NCBI GenBank assembly: GCA_933228675.1 | Contig: OW121744.1 | Coordinates: 56,625,775 to 56,689,774, forward strand | Length of the DNA: 64,000 nucleotides | Reading direction: 5' to 3' | DNA from: Stomorhina lunata | Lineage: Eukaryota > Arthropoda > Insecta > Diptera > Rhiniidae | Shown here: in pieces, positions 11,341 through 22,360 of the stretch | Layout: each line of letters begins with the position of its first letter | Numbering within the stretch: the first letter of the stretch is position 1 | The notes under the pieces: model-generated | The model's input: the letters and a program-made list of their open reading frames with translations, nothing else | Database searches by the model: none | Told to the model about the DNA's origin: nothing | Position numbers and translations under genes: made by a program

Positions 11341-11500
11341 CATAGACAAATTTCGTGCAAATTTATAATGTTATTTCTGAATAATACCAACAAAAAATTA
11401 TGAAAAATAATTGGCTAAAAAAATGGCGATTTTTTCTACGGTTTTCGGTTTTGATACATAAAAAAACGAGGTTTCGGTTAAAACCGAACTGCAAACCCTA

Positions 11501-11663
11501 ATAAATAATTTTTTTTAGCAAATGGCAAATCGATTAAGCGATTTTCTAATCGTAGTTTTCAGCAGAAATTTGGAACTTATTTTTGGTATCTCTCATTCTA
11601 ATTACCGCCGGAAATCAATTGTCACAAATAATAACAAAAGTATAGTTAAACTTGATTGTTTGT
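11501..11663 (+). repeat. dispersed repeat, right part of the split copy
   Basis: Matches 3362-3548, including TTTTCAGCAGAAATTTGGAA and TCTAATTACCGCCGGAAA. Together with 8611-8745 it rebuilds the copy seen at 3120-3548. From 11664 to about 11869 no feature is recognised. Confidence 0.6.
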
Positions 11664-11869
11664 ATGTCTAGTCCTTTAGTTTCTGGTGAAATTCCATGTA
11701 ATATTATTAATAATCATCACTTTTATCTCATTCCATCTGCTTTCTCAACTCGTTCTCAGTTTGATGCTCCACGTGCTTCTGCAGGTGTTTCAGACCTTCT
11801 GCAATCTGAGGATTATGTTTAACGGCTTATGTATATGACTAGCTGACTTTCTCAGTGTGTGACCAAGCC

Positions 11870-13060
11870 TTTTTTTTATTTAGGACCAGCACTCAGGGGA
11901 TGACTTATGCTATGTATTGTGTTGGAAATAGGAAAATAGGTTGTGGGAAGGAGGACAGAGGGAGTAGTGTTTGTGGACATTAGATTTGAATTTTCCTATA
12001 TTGCAACTGTCAGGAAAAACTTCTGCGGGAAGTGAGTTCCACATACGTACTGTACGGCTAAAGAACGAATTTTCTCTATAGTGTGTTGTTCGGTCCACTG
12101 GACAATCAACCACAAATGCATGTGATCTAACGGATTGACGTGTGCTGCGTAAGAATCTTCGGGTTTCGGGAACGAGGTCTATGATATCGTTAGAACACAT
12201 TCCAAAGTAGTACCGATAGAAATAAGCACTTTCGCCCTCCCCTGTACGCGGTCGAGAAGCTCCAAAATATACTTTGAAGCACCGGCCCATACATGAGAGT
12301 TGTATTCCATTTTAGGTGGGATATAGGTGGTGTAAATTTTAAGAAGATCAGTTGGAGTGAAGTATCTCTTACACCGTTTTAGAAAACCTAGGCACTTGAA
12401 TGCTTCTTTCGACACTTGAAAGATGTGCTTAGTCCAACGGACATCACATTGAATTCTCATGTCCAGAACATCAAGAGCATCTGATTCCTGAATATTTACA
12501 CCATCCATGGATACAGATGAAGTAACATGATCTGCCGTGCGTTTATGCGTAAGCATACAACACTGGGTCTTGCGTGCATTAAAGTCGACTCTATTTACAC
12601 GTCCCCATTTGGAAACGGTTTTGAGATCGCGATTTAATGATTCATTCATGTTTTGTCTCATAGCCACAATCTGCGGAAGATTCGGTCTATGATTAAATGA
12701 ATACGAATGGCAAATGTTACTATCATCTGCAAAAGAATAAATAGATATAATTGGAAGTTTGACATAAAAGGTCGTTAATGAATATAAGAAATAGAGTAGG
12801 AGAAAGAACAGAGCCTTGCGGTACCCCTGAATTGATCTTGAACTCGTTTGATGAGAACCCATCCTGAGAAAGCTCGATATAAATCTAGAGAAGGTATTAC
12901 CGACACCAAAAGCAACAAGTTTTGATAAAAGTGCACCATGCCACACTCTATCGAACGCCTTGGAAATATCTAGATATGAATCAAATCGATGGCTTAATAT
13001 AAATAATATAATATATTCTGGTAGTATGCATCGAAATACATCCGCCTTCAAAATCAATTT
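11870..13060 (-). pseudogene. 5'-truncated LINE (Jockey-superfamily-like) reverse transcriptase
   Basis: Reverse-strand remnant of ORF2. Recognisable RT motifs in order are DISKAFDRVWH, then NSGVPQGSVLSP in a shifted frame, then SFADDSNICHS (the catalytic FADD), then the thumb region with YTTYIPPKMEYNSHVWAGAS. The C-terminal region RSHAFVVDCPVDRTTHYRENSFF follows in another frame (11910-12290). At least three frameshifts or deletions are present, near 12860, 12780 and 12230. The 3' end is an A-rich tail (CCTAAATAAAAAAAA on -, about 11870-11890). The 5' end is lost near 13060. Clade not assigned. Confidence 0.85.
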
Positions 13061-13660
13061 TTATTGGCCAAAACCTATATTTTTAATGACATATGTAGAT
13101 TCTTAAAATTTGTATGCCATCAGAAAGGAAACATATCAAAACTAAGGTAGCCGAAAAATATTGTCAAAATTTTAGCAGTAGTAGGCGTGGCATGCTGCTA
13201 AAGGCAAAGAATTTAACTTAATTTAGAAATATAAAAAATTGTAATATTTGATCTCATATTAATTACGATTTCTTGAAAACTATTATTGATAACACAGTGC
13301 AACAGGAAAAATCAGCCTCAACAATTCCAATGGCAAATGAAAGTAGACCATTAAGTAAACAGAACTGCCAAAGGGTTTTGAAAAGTTAGCTCGAATTTCA
13401 TTTTTTCGCCTCTTGAAGTTGGTCCTTTTTTGACAAAAAATTTTAATCTAAATCACACCATCTCCAAATTGGATGAAATTTGGAATATACATTCTTCTAA
13501 CTCATACAATTTTTAAGAGTTTTAAATAATTCTAAATTTCCCTTTGGTTAATGTTTTATGATGATCCAAAGTTCATTTTTTTAAGTCAGCTAACAAATGG
13601 TATTTGCGCACCTTGTATAATTTGTAGTTAGGGTGTTATGTAATAAATTTGAAACCACCA
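13061..13660. other. non-coding AT-rich stretch, nothing recognised
   Basis: No coding, repeat or RNA signal was found by eye. Confidence 0.4.
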
Positions 13661-14265
13661 TCTATATCTATAAAAAAGGTCCGCGTCTGTTTGTATGTTG
13701 TTTGTTGGTTGGGATCTCCGAAACTAGCGGACCGATTTTTCTGAAATTTTGACAGTGTAGTATGGTGGGGCCGGTGGTGAATATAGGCTAAATTTTTCGA
13801 AATCTCAAGTGGACGTGACCCCTCCCATATAACTCATATATTAAAAATGACAAATATAGGCTACCGAGAGGCCCGATTTTTCTGAAATTTTGACAGTATG
13901 TTAAGGTAGGTCAGTTTTTTAAATCTCAAATGGGCGTGACCCCTTCCATATATGTCAAATATTTAAAATGACAAATATGGATGACTGAACTGGCCGATTT
14001 TTCTGAAATTAAGACATTATGGTAAGGTGTGACAGGTGGTTTAAATAGGCAAGGTTTTTTTTCTGAAATCTCAAGTGAGCGGTGTCCCCCCCCCCCATAT
14101 AACTCATATTTTAAAACTATGATGACTGAGCGGACCGATTTTGCTAAAATTTTAACAGTATATTAAGGTTTTAAAATAGGCTAAATTTTTTGTAAGTCTT
14201 AAGTGGGCGTGACCCCTCCCATATAAGTCAAATATTAAAAATGACAAACATGGATAACCCTTTAA
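13661..14265 (+). repeat. Helitron-like 5' end followed by a ~130-bp tandem array
   Basis: Starts A|TCTATATCTATAAAAAAGGTC, closely matching the Helitron-like 5' end at 49143. About four diverged units of 120-140 bp follow. Each has GGACCGATTTTTCTGAAATTTTGACAG-type, GTGGGCGTGACCCCTCCCATA-type and AAAATGACAAATAT modules in that order. The same unit makes up the array at 47800-48790. No 3' Helitron end is seen, so the element appears truncated. Confidence 0.6.
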
Positions 14266-14269
14266 AGTA

Positions 14270-14940
14270 TCAACGTCTTCATGTACATTTGCACAATTCT
14301 TGTTTTTTCCTATACCGATTTCTCGAATAGTTTGCCAAGTTTTCTTTGACCCAATTGCATTTGTAAACTTGATCGAATAGTGCCTAGACTTTGCTTCCCT
14401 GATGATTTTATTTGTAGCATTTCTAGCAACGCGATATACGTTATGCAGTTGGTCAGTTTTGAAGAACTTCCAAGCACTTTTTTAACATTAACTGCCTTAT
14501 TTCATTGGAAAACCAAGCTCCTTTTTTTAATCCTGGCATTAGTGTCGTAATAGGGACGAATTGGAATAAGCAACCAATATGTTTTTCTAAGAAAACTAAC
14601 ATGTTATCAACAGATTCCATGTAGTAGATGGAGTCCCAATCAATTTTATAAAATTCTTCTACCAATAAGTTACAATCAATACCTTCGAAATCGTGATATG
14701 TTATTGTCTCGTTTGCTGTTTGTAACTGAAATCTGATTATTGTTTGATTTGCAAAGAAAATTATATCCAATAGTGTGTTATTAGATTTGGAAAAATGCGT
14801 CGGTATTGTATAATTGGTTGGAGTTAATCCAAAAGACTTCATATTTGGTTGAAATTTATCAAAAACCGAAAAAACTCCAATTTTTCCCCATACAAATGGG
14901 TCCTTTAGTCGTAATCTAGTCATAGTTATAGTCAATGCTC
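14270..14940 (-). pseudogene. LINE endonuclease-RT linker remnant, interrupted by another LINE
   Basis: Reverse-strand fragment of a Jockey/CR1-like ORF2. A 160-codon frame (14453-14935) includes ETITYHDFEGIDCN (end of the endonuclease) and KKGAWFSNEIRQLM. After a frameshift near 14455 it continues as YRVARNATNKIIREAK..KKTWQTIREIGIG to about 14275. The RT domain is absent. Its 5' side is cut by the LINE inserted at 14955-18502, whose target duplication falls here. Confidence 0.7.
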
Positions 14941-15176
14941 TGCTATAGCCTTAGGTTAGGGTTAGGTTGAAAAGGTGATGCCAGGAGAGTGGCATCTACA
15001 CTCGGAGAACTTCTGGTCCATTGTGATCCTTTCTGAAAGTAAATAAATGATAGCGGAAAGAGAAAGAGAGGAAAGAGTGAAGGGAGTAATACTAGAGAGT
15101 GTTAAAGATAGAGAAGGAAAATCGAGTAGAAGAGAAGTGTTGACCAAAAAACGCTACCCTAGGGGGAAGAGCCCCG

Positions 15177-16391
15177 TCAACTAAGCCATCTGAGTCCCAA
15201 AATAAAACCAACAACATCCGTCAGTTTGCACTGCTGTATGTCTCCCAGTTCCTCATGGAATCTATTGCCTAGAAATTTAAGTCTTTGGTTTTGGAGCATA
15301 GGACAGTGACAGAGGATGTGCTCGACCGTTTCGGACGAGTCCGCGTCTAAGCACAATCTGCAGATGTCCTGAATTGCTCCATCCCATCTACTACGTCTGG
15401 AATTCAGTGCGCAGTGTCCAGTTAGGACACCTATGCATTTCCTAAGACTGGTTCTGCTAAGACCTAGCAGGAGCTTGGTCTTGCGTATATCTAAGTTGGG
15501 CCATAAGGTCCTAGATATCGTGCAAGTGTCCAAGTTATGCCAGTTCTTAGCTGTTTCCTCACCGATCCAAGACTTGATACCCATAAAAAGGTGACATATA
15601 GGTGGAGCTATCTCTGTCACCGCGAGTATCAGGTCCTGACTCGAGCCAAGTCTTGCAATTTCGTCAGCAATTTCGTTGCCTTCAATATTGCAATGACCAG
15701 GAACCCAGCAAAGTCTTACCCTATAAGTATCAGCTAGGCTGATTATAGCTGATCTGCATAACTTGACTAGTTTTGAGGTAATGCTACATCCTTCTAGGGC
15801 TTTAAGAGCCGCCTGACTATCAACGTAGATTGTCACCTCACTATCCACAGGAATATTTTGTGAGATAAGTTCGGTGGCTTTCAGAATGGCGAAGATTTCA
15901 GCTTGAAAGACACTACACTCATCTCTAAGCCTGTAGCATTCCCTAGTGTTCTGGTTTCTTAAGAAAACACCAGCGCCAGTGCCGATTTCCATTTTAGAAC
16001 CATCTGTGAAGATCGAGTTCCCCTCAAAGAGCGATTGACGATTATCCCAGCTGGTTCTATCGGGAATAACGACCTCTGATACAGAACTGAACATCAGTTC
16101 CTTGACTAGATAGTCAGATGCAGTAGAACCTGACTGAAAGCAAGGAACATTCGTTCGGTTCAGTATACTGGTATGTCCTGTCTGCCTGTGCCTAAGTATG
16201 CCTGACTCATGCAGCCTTAGCAGACATCTGGCTGCTGTTCCCTTTATGAAAAGATCTAACGGGAACAGAGACAGCATCACGTCTAAGGCTGCCTGAGGAG
16301 TGCTCCGTAGGGCTCCAGAGATGCCTATACTACTGCTCCTTTGGACTTTGTTCAAGAGGCTAAGGAAAGAGACTTTCCCACCATACTGCAC
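15177..16391 (-). pseudogene. LINE ORF2 C-terminal part: RNase H and CCHC-like tail
   Basis: A 404-codon open segment. The RNase H active-site residues are all visible: Asp in IFTDGSK, Glu in FQAEIFAILKA, Asp in IYVDSQAALKAL and Asp in EGNEIADEIARLG. The WVPGHCNIEGNE signature lies between the last two. A cysteine/histidine-rich tail follows (DICRLCLDADSSETVEHILCHC), then the end KLTDVVGFILGLRW. It is open because this part happens to lack stops; upstream parts of the same ORF are broken, so the protein is not made as a whole. Confidence 0.88.
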
Positions 16392-16565
16392 ACCCGTATG
16401 TCAGAACTGGTCTTACAATGGTTGTGTATATCCAGTATACTACCATTGGGTTTAATTCCCAGCTCTTGCCTACTGAGTTCCTGCAAAAGTAGTAAGCGTT
16501 AAGTCCCTTTTTCATCCTCTCGAGCGTGTTCCTCTTCCATGAAAGCTTCCTATCTAGGATGATGG

Positions 16566-17168
16566 CTATAGGAATTTGGCTTCTAACGACAGTCCTAACT
16601 CTATTCCATTAAGTACTTTAAGTTTGAAAGACTCAACTTTGTACTTCCTGGTGAATAAGACTAACTCTGTTTTTTCAGGGTTGACCCCCAGTCCTTTGTC
16701 ACTGGCCCAGGAGGAGAGGTCGCCTAGTGCCGATTCCATGATTTCACTGATTGTATTCAGGTATTTACCCGATACCAGTATAACCACGTCATCAGCGTAG
16801 GCGACAATCTTCCTACCTAGATGGTCAAATCTTTTAAGTATGACGTTAATCGCCAGTAACCAAAGTAAGGGTGACAACAGACCCACCCCCCCACCCGCCT
16901 GTGGTGTACTTCTTGTGACTATTCTACGAGTGTTGTAGTCTCCTATACCAGAGTTCATTATCCTGCTGTTGAGCAAGGTTGTTACCCACTCTACCAGAAA
17001 ACCCTGCACGCCCGTTTCTATAAGCGCGTTCTTAATGGCGTCAATCGTGATATTATTGAAAGCTCCTTCGATATCTAAGAAAGCTGCCAATGTATATTCC
17101 TTGAAATCTAGCCCTTTTTCGATAATCACGGAGTGCACTTTCAACAGAATTACCCCTGAGGTAGGCAT
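16566..17168 (-). pseudogene. LINE reverse transcriptase, palm region
   Basis: Contains AFLDIEGAFNNI (first catalytic Asp region), a corrupted STPQ-G-GLLSPLLWLL block with extra glycines from a C-run, and KIVAYADDVVILV (catalytic YADD). It ends before the thumb. It is separated by frameshifts from the upstream RT segment at 17287-17700 and from the RNase H frame at 16391. Confidence 0.88.
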
Positions 17169-17286
17169 GTTGAGCGTTACTTATGATGCGTGTTTCTAAC
17201 GAGTTCCTAAGATAGAGATCAATCAGTCGCTCTAGTGTCTTTAAAAGGAAAGACGATAGGCTGATTGGTCTAAAATCTTTTGGTTT

Positions 17287-17951
17287 TTAGTGACTAGCCT
17301 TCCCTGCCTTTGGTATAAAAATCACCCTAACCTCTCTCCATCCACTTGGAATAAAGCCCCCAAGTAGACAGCTAACGAAAATGGACCGAAGAATTGACAG
17401 ACAATGGTCGGAGGAATACTGAAGCATGGCAGGGATGATGCCATCTGGACCGGCCGATTTATACGGCAAGAATGAATTCATGGCCCATTTGATTCTCTCC
17501 ATGGTGACTATCTTATCTAACAAAATGTTCGGTCTTGCATCCGAGTCTACCGTAATTTGTATACTCGGGGCAGGGTCTAAATTCCTGTTACCTGGAAAAT
17601 GAGTGTCAATAAGCAGATTTAGTGTTTCTAGGCTCGACTCAGTCCACAAGCCATCTGACTTCTGGATTAAACACAGTAGTCGCGCCAGTAGTCGCGCCAC
17701 GTAGTCCGTTTGGCCTTTCTGAGATCACTTTTGTATCTGTTGAATGCCTCTTTATACCTTAACCAATCCTCCTCCGAATGAGTGAGTTTGGCCTTATTGA
17801 ACAACCTTCTGACTTTAGTTCTGAGATCTTTAAGATCCGTAGACCACCATCTGGGTTGTTTACGTTTCCCAGGGAAAGTTAAAGGACAGCTCTCATGGTA
17901 GCTGTCCAAATAGCTTTTACTGAGTTGGTGTCGGTACTCAGTATCCGGCAT
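17287..17951 (-). pseudogene. LINE linker and N-terminal reverse transcriptase
   Basis: Two overlapping frames. Positions 17951-17667 carry the EN-RT linker (RWWSTDLKDLRTKVRRLFNKAK..). Positions 17700-17287 carry KSDGLWTESS, then KSAGPDGIIPAMLQ and GWREVRVIFIPKAGK, ending in a stop just before KPKDFRPISLSSFLLKTLER, which continues after the stop. A short duplication (GTAGTCGCGCCA, near 17680-17700) marks the frame change. Confidence 0.85.
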
Positions 17952-17952
17952 C

Positions 17953-18462
17953 CTATTCCGTTAGAGAGAAAACTCCCATGGGAATATTTGCTGTCCTAGC
18001 GTCAAGGAGCCTACTAAAGTTTTCCCAGTTTGTTTTCCTGGGATTCCTAAAGGGTTCTTGCTTAGCCTTATTGAAGCTTACAGTGAAGGAGATCAAGCAG
18101 TGATCCGAAAAGGAGCACTCGTTAGAGACCCTCCACTTATCAATAAGGTTGTCTCTGTTATTAGTCAGCGTGATGTCTATCACTTCTTCTCTATCTTTCA
18201 CCCTAAACGTTGGCATATTGCCCTTATTACAGATAATAAGATTGTTAGTAGTGATAAAATCAAAAACTGACTCACCTCTTATGTTAATGTTACTGCTGCC
18301 CCATTGGTAGTGATGTGCGTTGGCGTCGCACCCCAGGACTAGAGGTGTTTTGTCCATGGACTCCACCAGATGGCGGACATCACTAAACGGCGGATCTTCT
18401 GCCTCATACGGTAGATATACGGAAGCCATTGCGAAGATTGCCTTCCCTTTGACTTCCTTCAC
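17953..18462 (-). pseudogene. LINE APE-type endonuclease, 5'-truncated
   Basis: Shows LVLGCDANAHHYQWGSS (catalytic Asp/Asn region), FDFITTNNLIICN, IDITLTNN and the C-terminal SFSDHCLISF with the catalytic SDH. The N-terminal part of the domain, with the metal-binding Asn and Glu, is missing because the element was truncated at 18502. A frameshift at about 17953 separates it from the linker. Confidence 0.88.
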
Positions 18463-18516
18463 GACAACTGTTAGATCGCCATTGCTGTAGGAATCGTAGG
18501 ATTGCTATAGCCTTAG

Positions 18517-19680
18517 TGACAGCTCTTTTCATAACTCTATCATAGCTCATATAACAGCTTTAGTAATTTTACAAATACAATATATGTATGTACATAAATA
18601 TACATATTAATTAAATTATTGTATTTGAATTAATTTATTTTTCTTGTACTAGTGCGCTGTATTTTAAATATTTTTGCCAACCTTGTATAAACAATCAAAG
18701 ATTAACTATGAACTAAATTTAAAAAAAAAAAAACAATATAAACAAAATAATTTCTTTTAAAACGGTCTAAATAACTTTATTACTTTATAACTCTACGATT
18801 ATGGCAATAAAATAAATTTACCCTTAATTCTAGTGTTTTTCTGATTTGGCTATCATTCATTACCTTCCGATGACTGTAAATTAAAACAATATTTTACCGG
18901 GAAACGCCTCCTCTTGGTTCCGTTGAAAAAGTAGCTATACTTAGTATTAGATTTTGCTAAATAAAAATATTAATTCTTTGTCGAGTACCTAATAATATAA
19001 TAAAAGAGATTAAATGCATAATAAACCAAAATAAGATAATAACTAATTATTGCTGATACAGCAGAGTCGAATTTATTAATACCCTTTTAAGTGTTTCAGT
19101 TATTGGTAAAATAAGAAATTGTTCAGTTCGATCTAAAGAGTAATACAACATAAATTGGTTACTAACTGATTTTTATAATTGATTCATTGTTATATTCTAA
19201 AGATAATCGAACTCTACATAATTAAGTCATTTCATCAAAGATTTACTTATGCAATTACTTAAACAGATTTTATCAGTTATTTTTTATTTGGACGAAAATA
19301 AAAATAGATGTATTCGAAATACATAGCACACATTTTAGGTCATTTGACACCGAATAAGAAATTAAACTGTTGAAATTATTTAATTTATTTTTAACAAATT
19401 TTTGGAAGTAAAATGCACAATGGGTTGAAGTAAACAAAATATTAGGGCTATATCAGAAAAAATGGAAAACTTACTAATGTGGGTCCTTCTTAAGTGCTCA
19501 AAGTTGAGGACCTCCTATTTATAAAAAACTATATAATATACAAAATTCTCTTCTCATTCGATTTAAAAGATCGTTCTATATATGAAATTCTTAAAACAAA
19601 AATTACAACATATGTATTAGTTGCACAACTTTGCTTCCGCCATTTTTTCCGAAATCCAAGACTTTATTGTAATAAACCGG
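18517..19680. other. AT-rich intergenic stretch
   Basis: No gene, tandem repeat or terminal inverted repeat recognised. The sequence beside 18517 should be the upstream flank of the LINE remnant at 14270-14940, but no coding match is visible there. Confidence 0.4.
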
Positions 19681-19689
19681 CTATACATT

Positions 19690-20175
19690 TATAATTCAAA
19701 GATGTCCATCGCTTGCCCATTATTTCTCCTATATTTTTAGCAGCGTACGAATTCCAAATTGAAAAAACAGGTCATATTTTGAAGCGGTCTACGAGTCTTT
19801 TTACTTTATAAGATCGGAAGTGCTGGTCAGCCAGGTTGTATGCTATTGATCAAAACAAGTGACAGTCCGAGGGAGCAACGTCTGGAGAATACAGCGGGTG
19901 GGGTAGGACTTTCCATTTTAAAGTTTCCAAATATGTCTTGACCACCTTCGCAACATGGGTTCGCTTTATGATGTCTTTCTCGCCATGCCGGTCCTCGAAG
20001 TTAAAATCACCCTACTGGAAGCATTGAAACCATATGTACTTTAACTAATAGCGAAGTCACCATACGTATTTAAAGCGTTCGATGAGCCTCAGAAGCAGAT
20101 TTCTTCACATTAAGGCATAAAATTAAAACCTTCCTTAAATGACGAGAATTTGGCTCGTAAGCTGACATGTTTAAT
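19690..20175 (-). pseudogene. mariner (irritans-like) transposase remnant, internally deleted
   Basis: On - the start reads MSAYEPNSRHLRKVLILCLN then KKSASEAHRTL, the N-terminus of an irritans-type transposase. A DRHGEKDIIKRT-like piece follows, then a jump to HVAKVVKTYLETLKWKVLPH with YSPDVAPSDCHLF (third catalytic Asp) and YNLADQHFRSY. The middle, with the first two catalytic Asp, is missing, and several stops and frameshifts are present. No terminal repeats are identified. Confidence 0.8.
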
Positions 20176-20179
20176 CGAG

Positions 20180-21625
20180 AATAACTTTATTATGAAGACA
20201 CAAATCGATTTTCGAAAAAAAAATTTTGGGTCATTTTAGTCCTCATGTTTGTTAAGAGTTAAAAAAATATTTTTAATAAAACAATATAAACCATGAAATA
20301 ATAATAACAAGGAAGTTTCATTCTCTCTCTTCAAAATTATTTTGAAGTATATTGGGTTTTTGAAGTTTGATATTTGAAAACAAATGAAAGAAAAACGTTG
20401 CCACAATAAGAAGAGGGGTACGTAATACATTGGGATTAATTATCAAAAATGTGTAATTTTGAAGTTAATCATATAATAAAGACATTCAATATTAAAGAAA
20501 TATTGTTAAAACAAATTGTATGATTATTTATCAAACTTTTAAGCAAATATTCATAAATTTTTTTATGCATAAGGACATATATACTTACATAAATTTTGTC
20601 ATCATACCAATTCAGAAAAGTGGGATTGTCGACAAAAATATGGTAGCACAAACTTTAACTATCCTAACAAACGTCAGAAAGTTATCATGGCGACGAAAAG
20701 AGAGAATGGAACAACCTTCAATTTTATTAAATCATGATATAAACATTCTTAAAAATAACTATTTATAAATTCATAACATTTCGTATTTTTGCCACTATAA
20801 ATCCAAATTTTGACCTTTGATCCCGATAAAAAAAGGATTAAGCTCACAAAATATCAAAGAAAGTTTTAGTGGACATTCCTCAATGACTGCGGAATAAAAT
20901 GCAGTATTAGCTTTATCAAACGAAAACTTAAACAAAATTTACTATTTACGCATCTACTTAAAAAATATCCAAAAATTTACTTTTTTCGCGAAATTTTATG
21001 ATTTCAAATCGCAGGTACGGCGAAACCATATGAGAAATCAAAATGAACTTTTTTGGATTTTATTACCATATCTGACTATTTTAACATGCCGATCAAAAAT
21101 TTTTAAATTTTGAATATTTTTTTAACAAAATTTTCTAAAACTTAAAATGTGAGTTTCGAAACTGCTCTTAAAAAAATTACCATTTTCCAGTATAAAAAAA
21201 GCTATGCAAATTTAAGTATATTTTAATAAATTTCAACTATTTAGTACTTATAAGTGTTTAGATGATAAGGAATGTCTCACTTTGTAATTTCTGTACTCTA
21301 AAGTTAATTTTTTTGCTGCATATCCTTAGGCGTGTTGAAAAGGACACGAATTTTCTGGGGCAAATTGCAATAACTTAAAAACTACTGCATGGATTTTTAG
21401 TTTTTATGACTCTAATGAAGACTGATTTAGTTGTCTTCTACATCCAGTTATTGTTTGAAATTAACCAAAAACCGAAAAACTCTCAGTTTTCTTTATACAA
21501 ATGGGTCCTAGAAATAAATGTCCTGTGCGCCACCTCAGGACATTGACCTAGGAAGACACAATTTTTTTTCTGAGCACCTTAGGATGTAGAGTATCGATTT
21601 TAAACCCAGGTGTTTCGAATTTCAA
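20180..21625. other. AT-rich intergenic stretch
   Basis: No feature supported. A short piece near 21465-21515 (AACCAAAAACCGAAAAACTC..ACAAATGGGTCCT) resembles 14840-14900 in the LINE remnant, suggesting a small decayed LINE scrap. Confidence 0.4.
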
Positions 21626-21735
21626 TAAAAGTTGTTTTTCGCTCCACCATATTGTACACCTAATACTTTGCGACTTCATATTGTTATACGTGGCGTACTA
21701 TTTATATTTTGGGAACTGGCAACTTAATAAAGTTT
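21626..21735 (+). repeat. 110-bp direct repeat, copy 1
   Basis: AAGTTGTTTTTCGCTCCACC through CAACTTAATAAAGTTTTT, repeated nearly exactly at 22249-22360. The two copies flank the mariner-LINE fragment at 21743-22248, consistent with a segmental duplication joint. Confidence 0.8.
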
Positions 21736-21742
21736 TTCTTTA

Positions 21743-22123
21743 ATTATAGGCAAGAAAAAACTGGTTACCATTTCACGATACCGAACACCATTGACTGTTT
21801 GCGCTTGACCTGCCTCATTTTCATAAAAAAAGGTCCAATGATTCCTCCAGCCCAAAAACCTTACCACACAGTGACACGTTGAGGATGCATTTGCTTCTCG
21901 TGAATTACGCGCCAATTCTGCCTATTGACGAAGCCATCAAGATGGAAATGGGCCTCGTCACTGAAAATGGTTTTATCGGCAAAATCAGCATTTTCATATT
22001 GTCTCTCCAATACCCAATTAACGAACACTATATCTTGTTCCATACATAACCTCATTCTGTCTACTTTACGATATAATAAAGTTTCACGATTTTGTTTTAT
22101 TTAAAATTTCAAATTGCGTTCTA
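21743..22123 (-). pseudogene. mariner fragment (second DD41D-like family), copy A
   Basis: On - it encodes RQYENADFADKTIFSDEAHF (first catalytic Asp), LDGFVNRQNWRV, a frameshift, then RNHWTFFYENEAGQAQTVNG and RYREMVTSFFLPII. The 5' end is TIR-like (GGGTGTCCCAACTAGAACGC on -). It is near-identical to the matching part of 22680-23651. The N-terminal helix-turn-helix half is absent, and the 3' half is cut off at 21743. Confidence 0.75.
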
Positions 22124-22127
22124 GTTG

Positions 22128-22248
22128 GGACACCCTTTACTACTACATAGTGTTATTACATTTTGCTGAATCATGGGCACTTGTAAAAGCAGATGAAGCT
22201 ATTCTTGGAGAGGTAGATCTCCCAAAAAACTATGGTCCAATCAGCATC
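22128..22248 (+). pseudogene. LINE fragment duplicated from 23654-23765
   Basis: Encodes FAESWALVKADEAILGEVDL and KNYGPISI, the same piece as at 23690-23765, directly after the same mariner end. It ends abruptly at 22248 where the 110-bp direct repeat begins. It belongs to the duplicated block 21743-22248. Confidence 0.75.
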
Positions 22249-22360
22249 AAAAGTTGTTTTTCGCTCCACCATATTGTACACCTAATACTTTGCGACTTCA
22301 TATTGTTATACGAGGCGTACTATTTATATTTTGGGAACTGGCAACTTAATAAAGTTTTTG
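22249..22360 (+). repeat. 110-bp direct repeat, copy 2
   Basis: Second copy of 21626-21735 with one or two differences. It runs straight into the LINE coding remnant (FALRQILEKAKQK). Confidence 0.8.

Larger units (their letters stand above)
8746..11500 (-). mobile_element. hAT-type transposon, decayed
   Basis: Ends are TAGAGTTTGCA and TGCAAACCCTA. They are flanked by ATATATAA (8738-8745) and ATAAATAA (11501-11508), an 8-bp duplication with one mismatch. Subterminal regions on both sides are rich in AACCGAAAACCG/CGGTTTCGGTT repeats, usual for hAT transposase binding. A transposase remnant lies on - at 10955-11340. A second hAT-like element (8920-9969) and a small palindromic MITE (10250-10478) sit inside. 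Confidence 0.75.
14955..18502 (-). mobile_element. 5'-truncated RNase H-bearing LINE (I/LOA-like)
   Basis: Bounded by a perfect 14-bp duplication TGCTATAGCCTTAG (14941-14954 and 18503-18516), proving target-primed insertion. Domains on - in order are APE-type endonuclease (from about 18462), RT, and RNase H with a cysteine-rich C-terminus. The 5' end starts inside the endonuclease domain. The 3' end has no poly-A. It ends AACCTAACCCTAACCTAA directly against the duplication. RNase H after RT places it in the I/LOA/Loner part of the LINE tree; exact clade is not claimed. Confidence 0.9.

Noticed and set aside
14955..14975. TTAGG-like repeats as telomere DNA
   Set aside because: Only three or four units, placed exactly at a LINE 3' end inside a target duplication; flies lack TTAGG telomeres.
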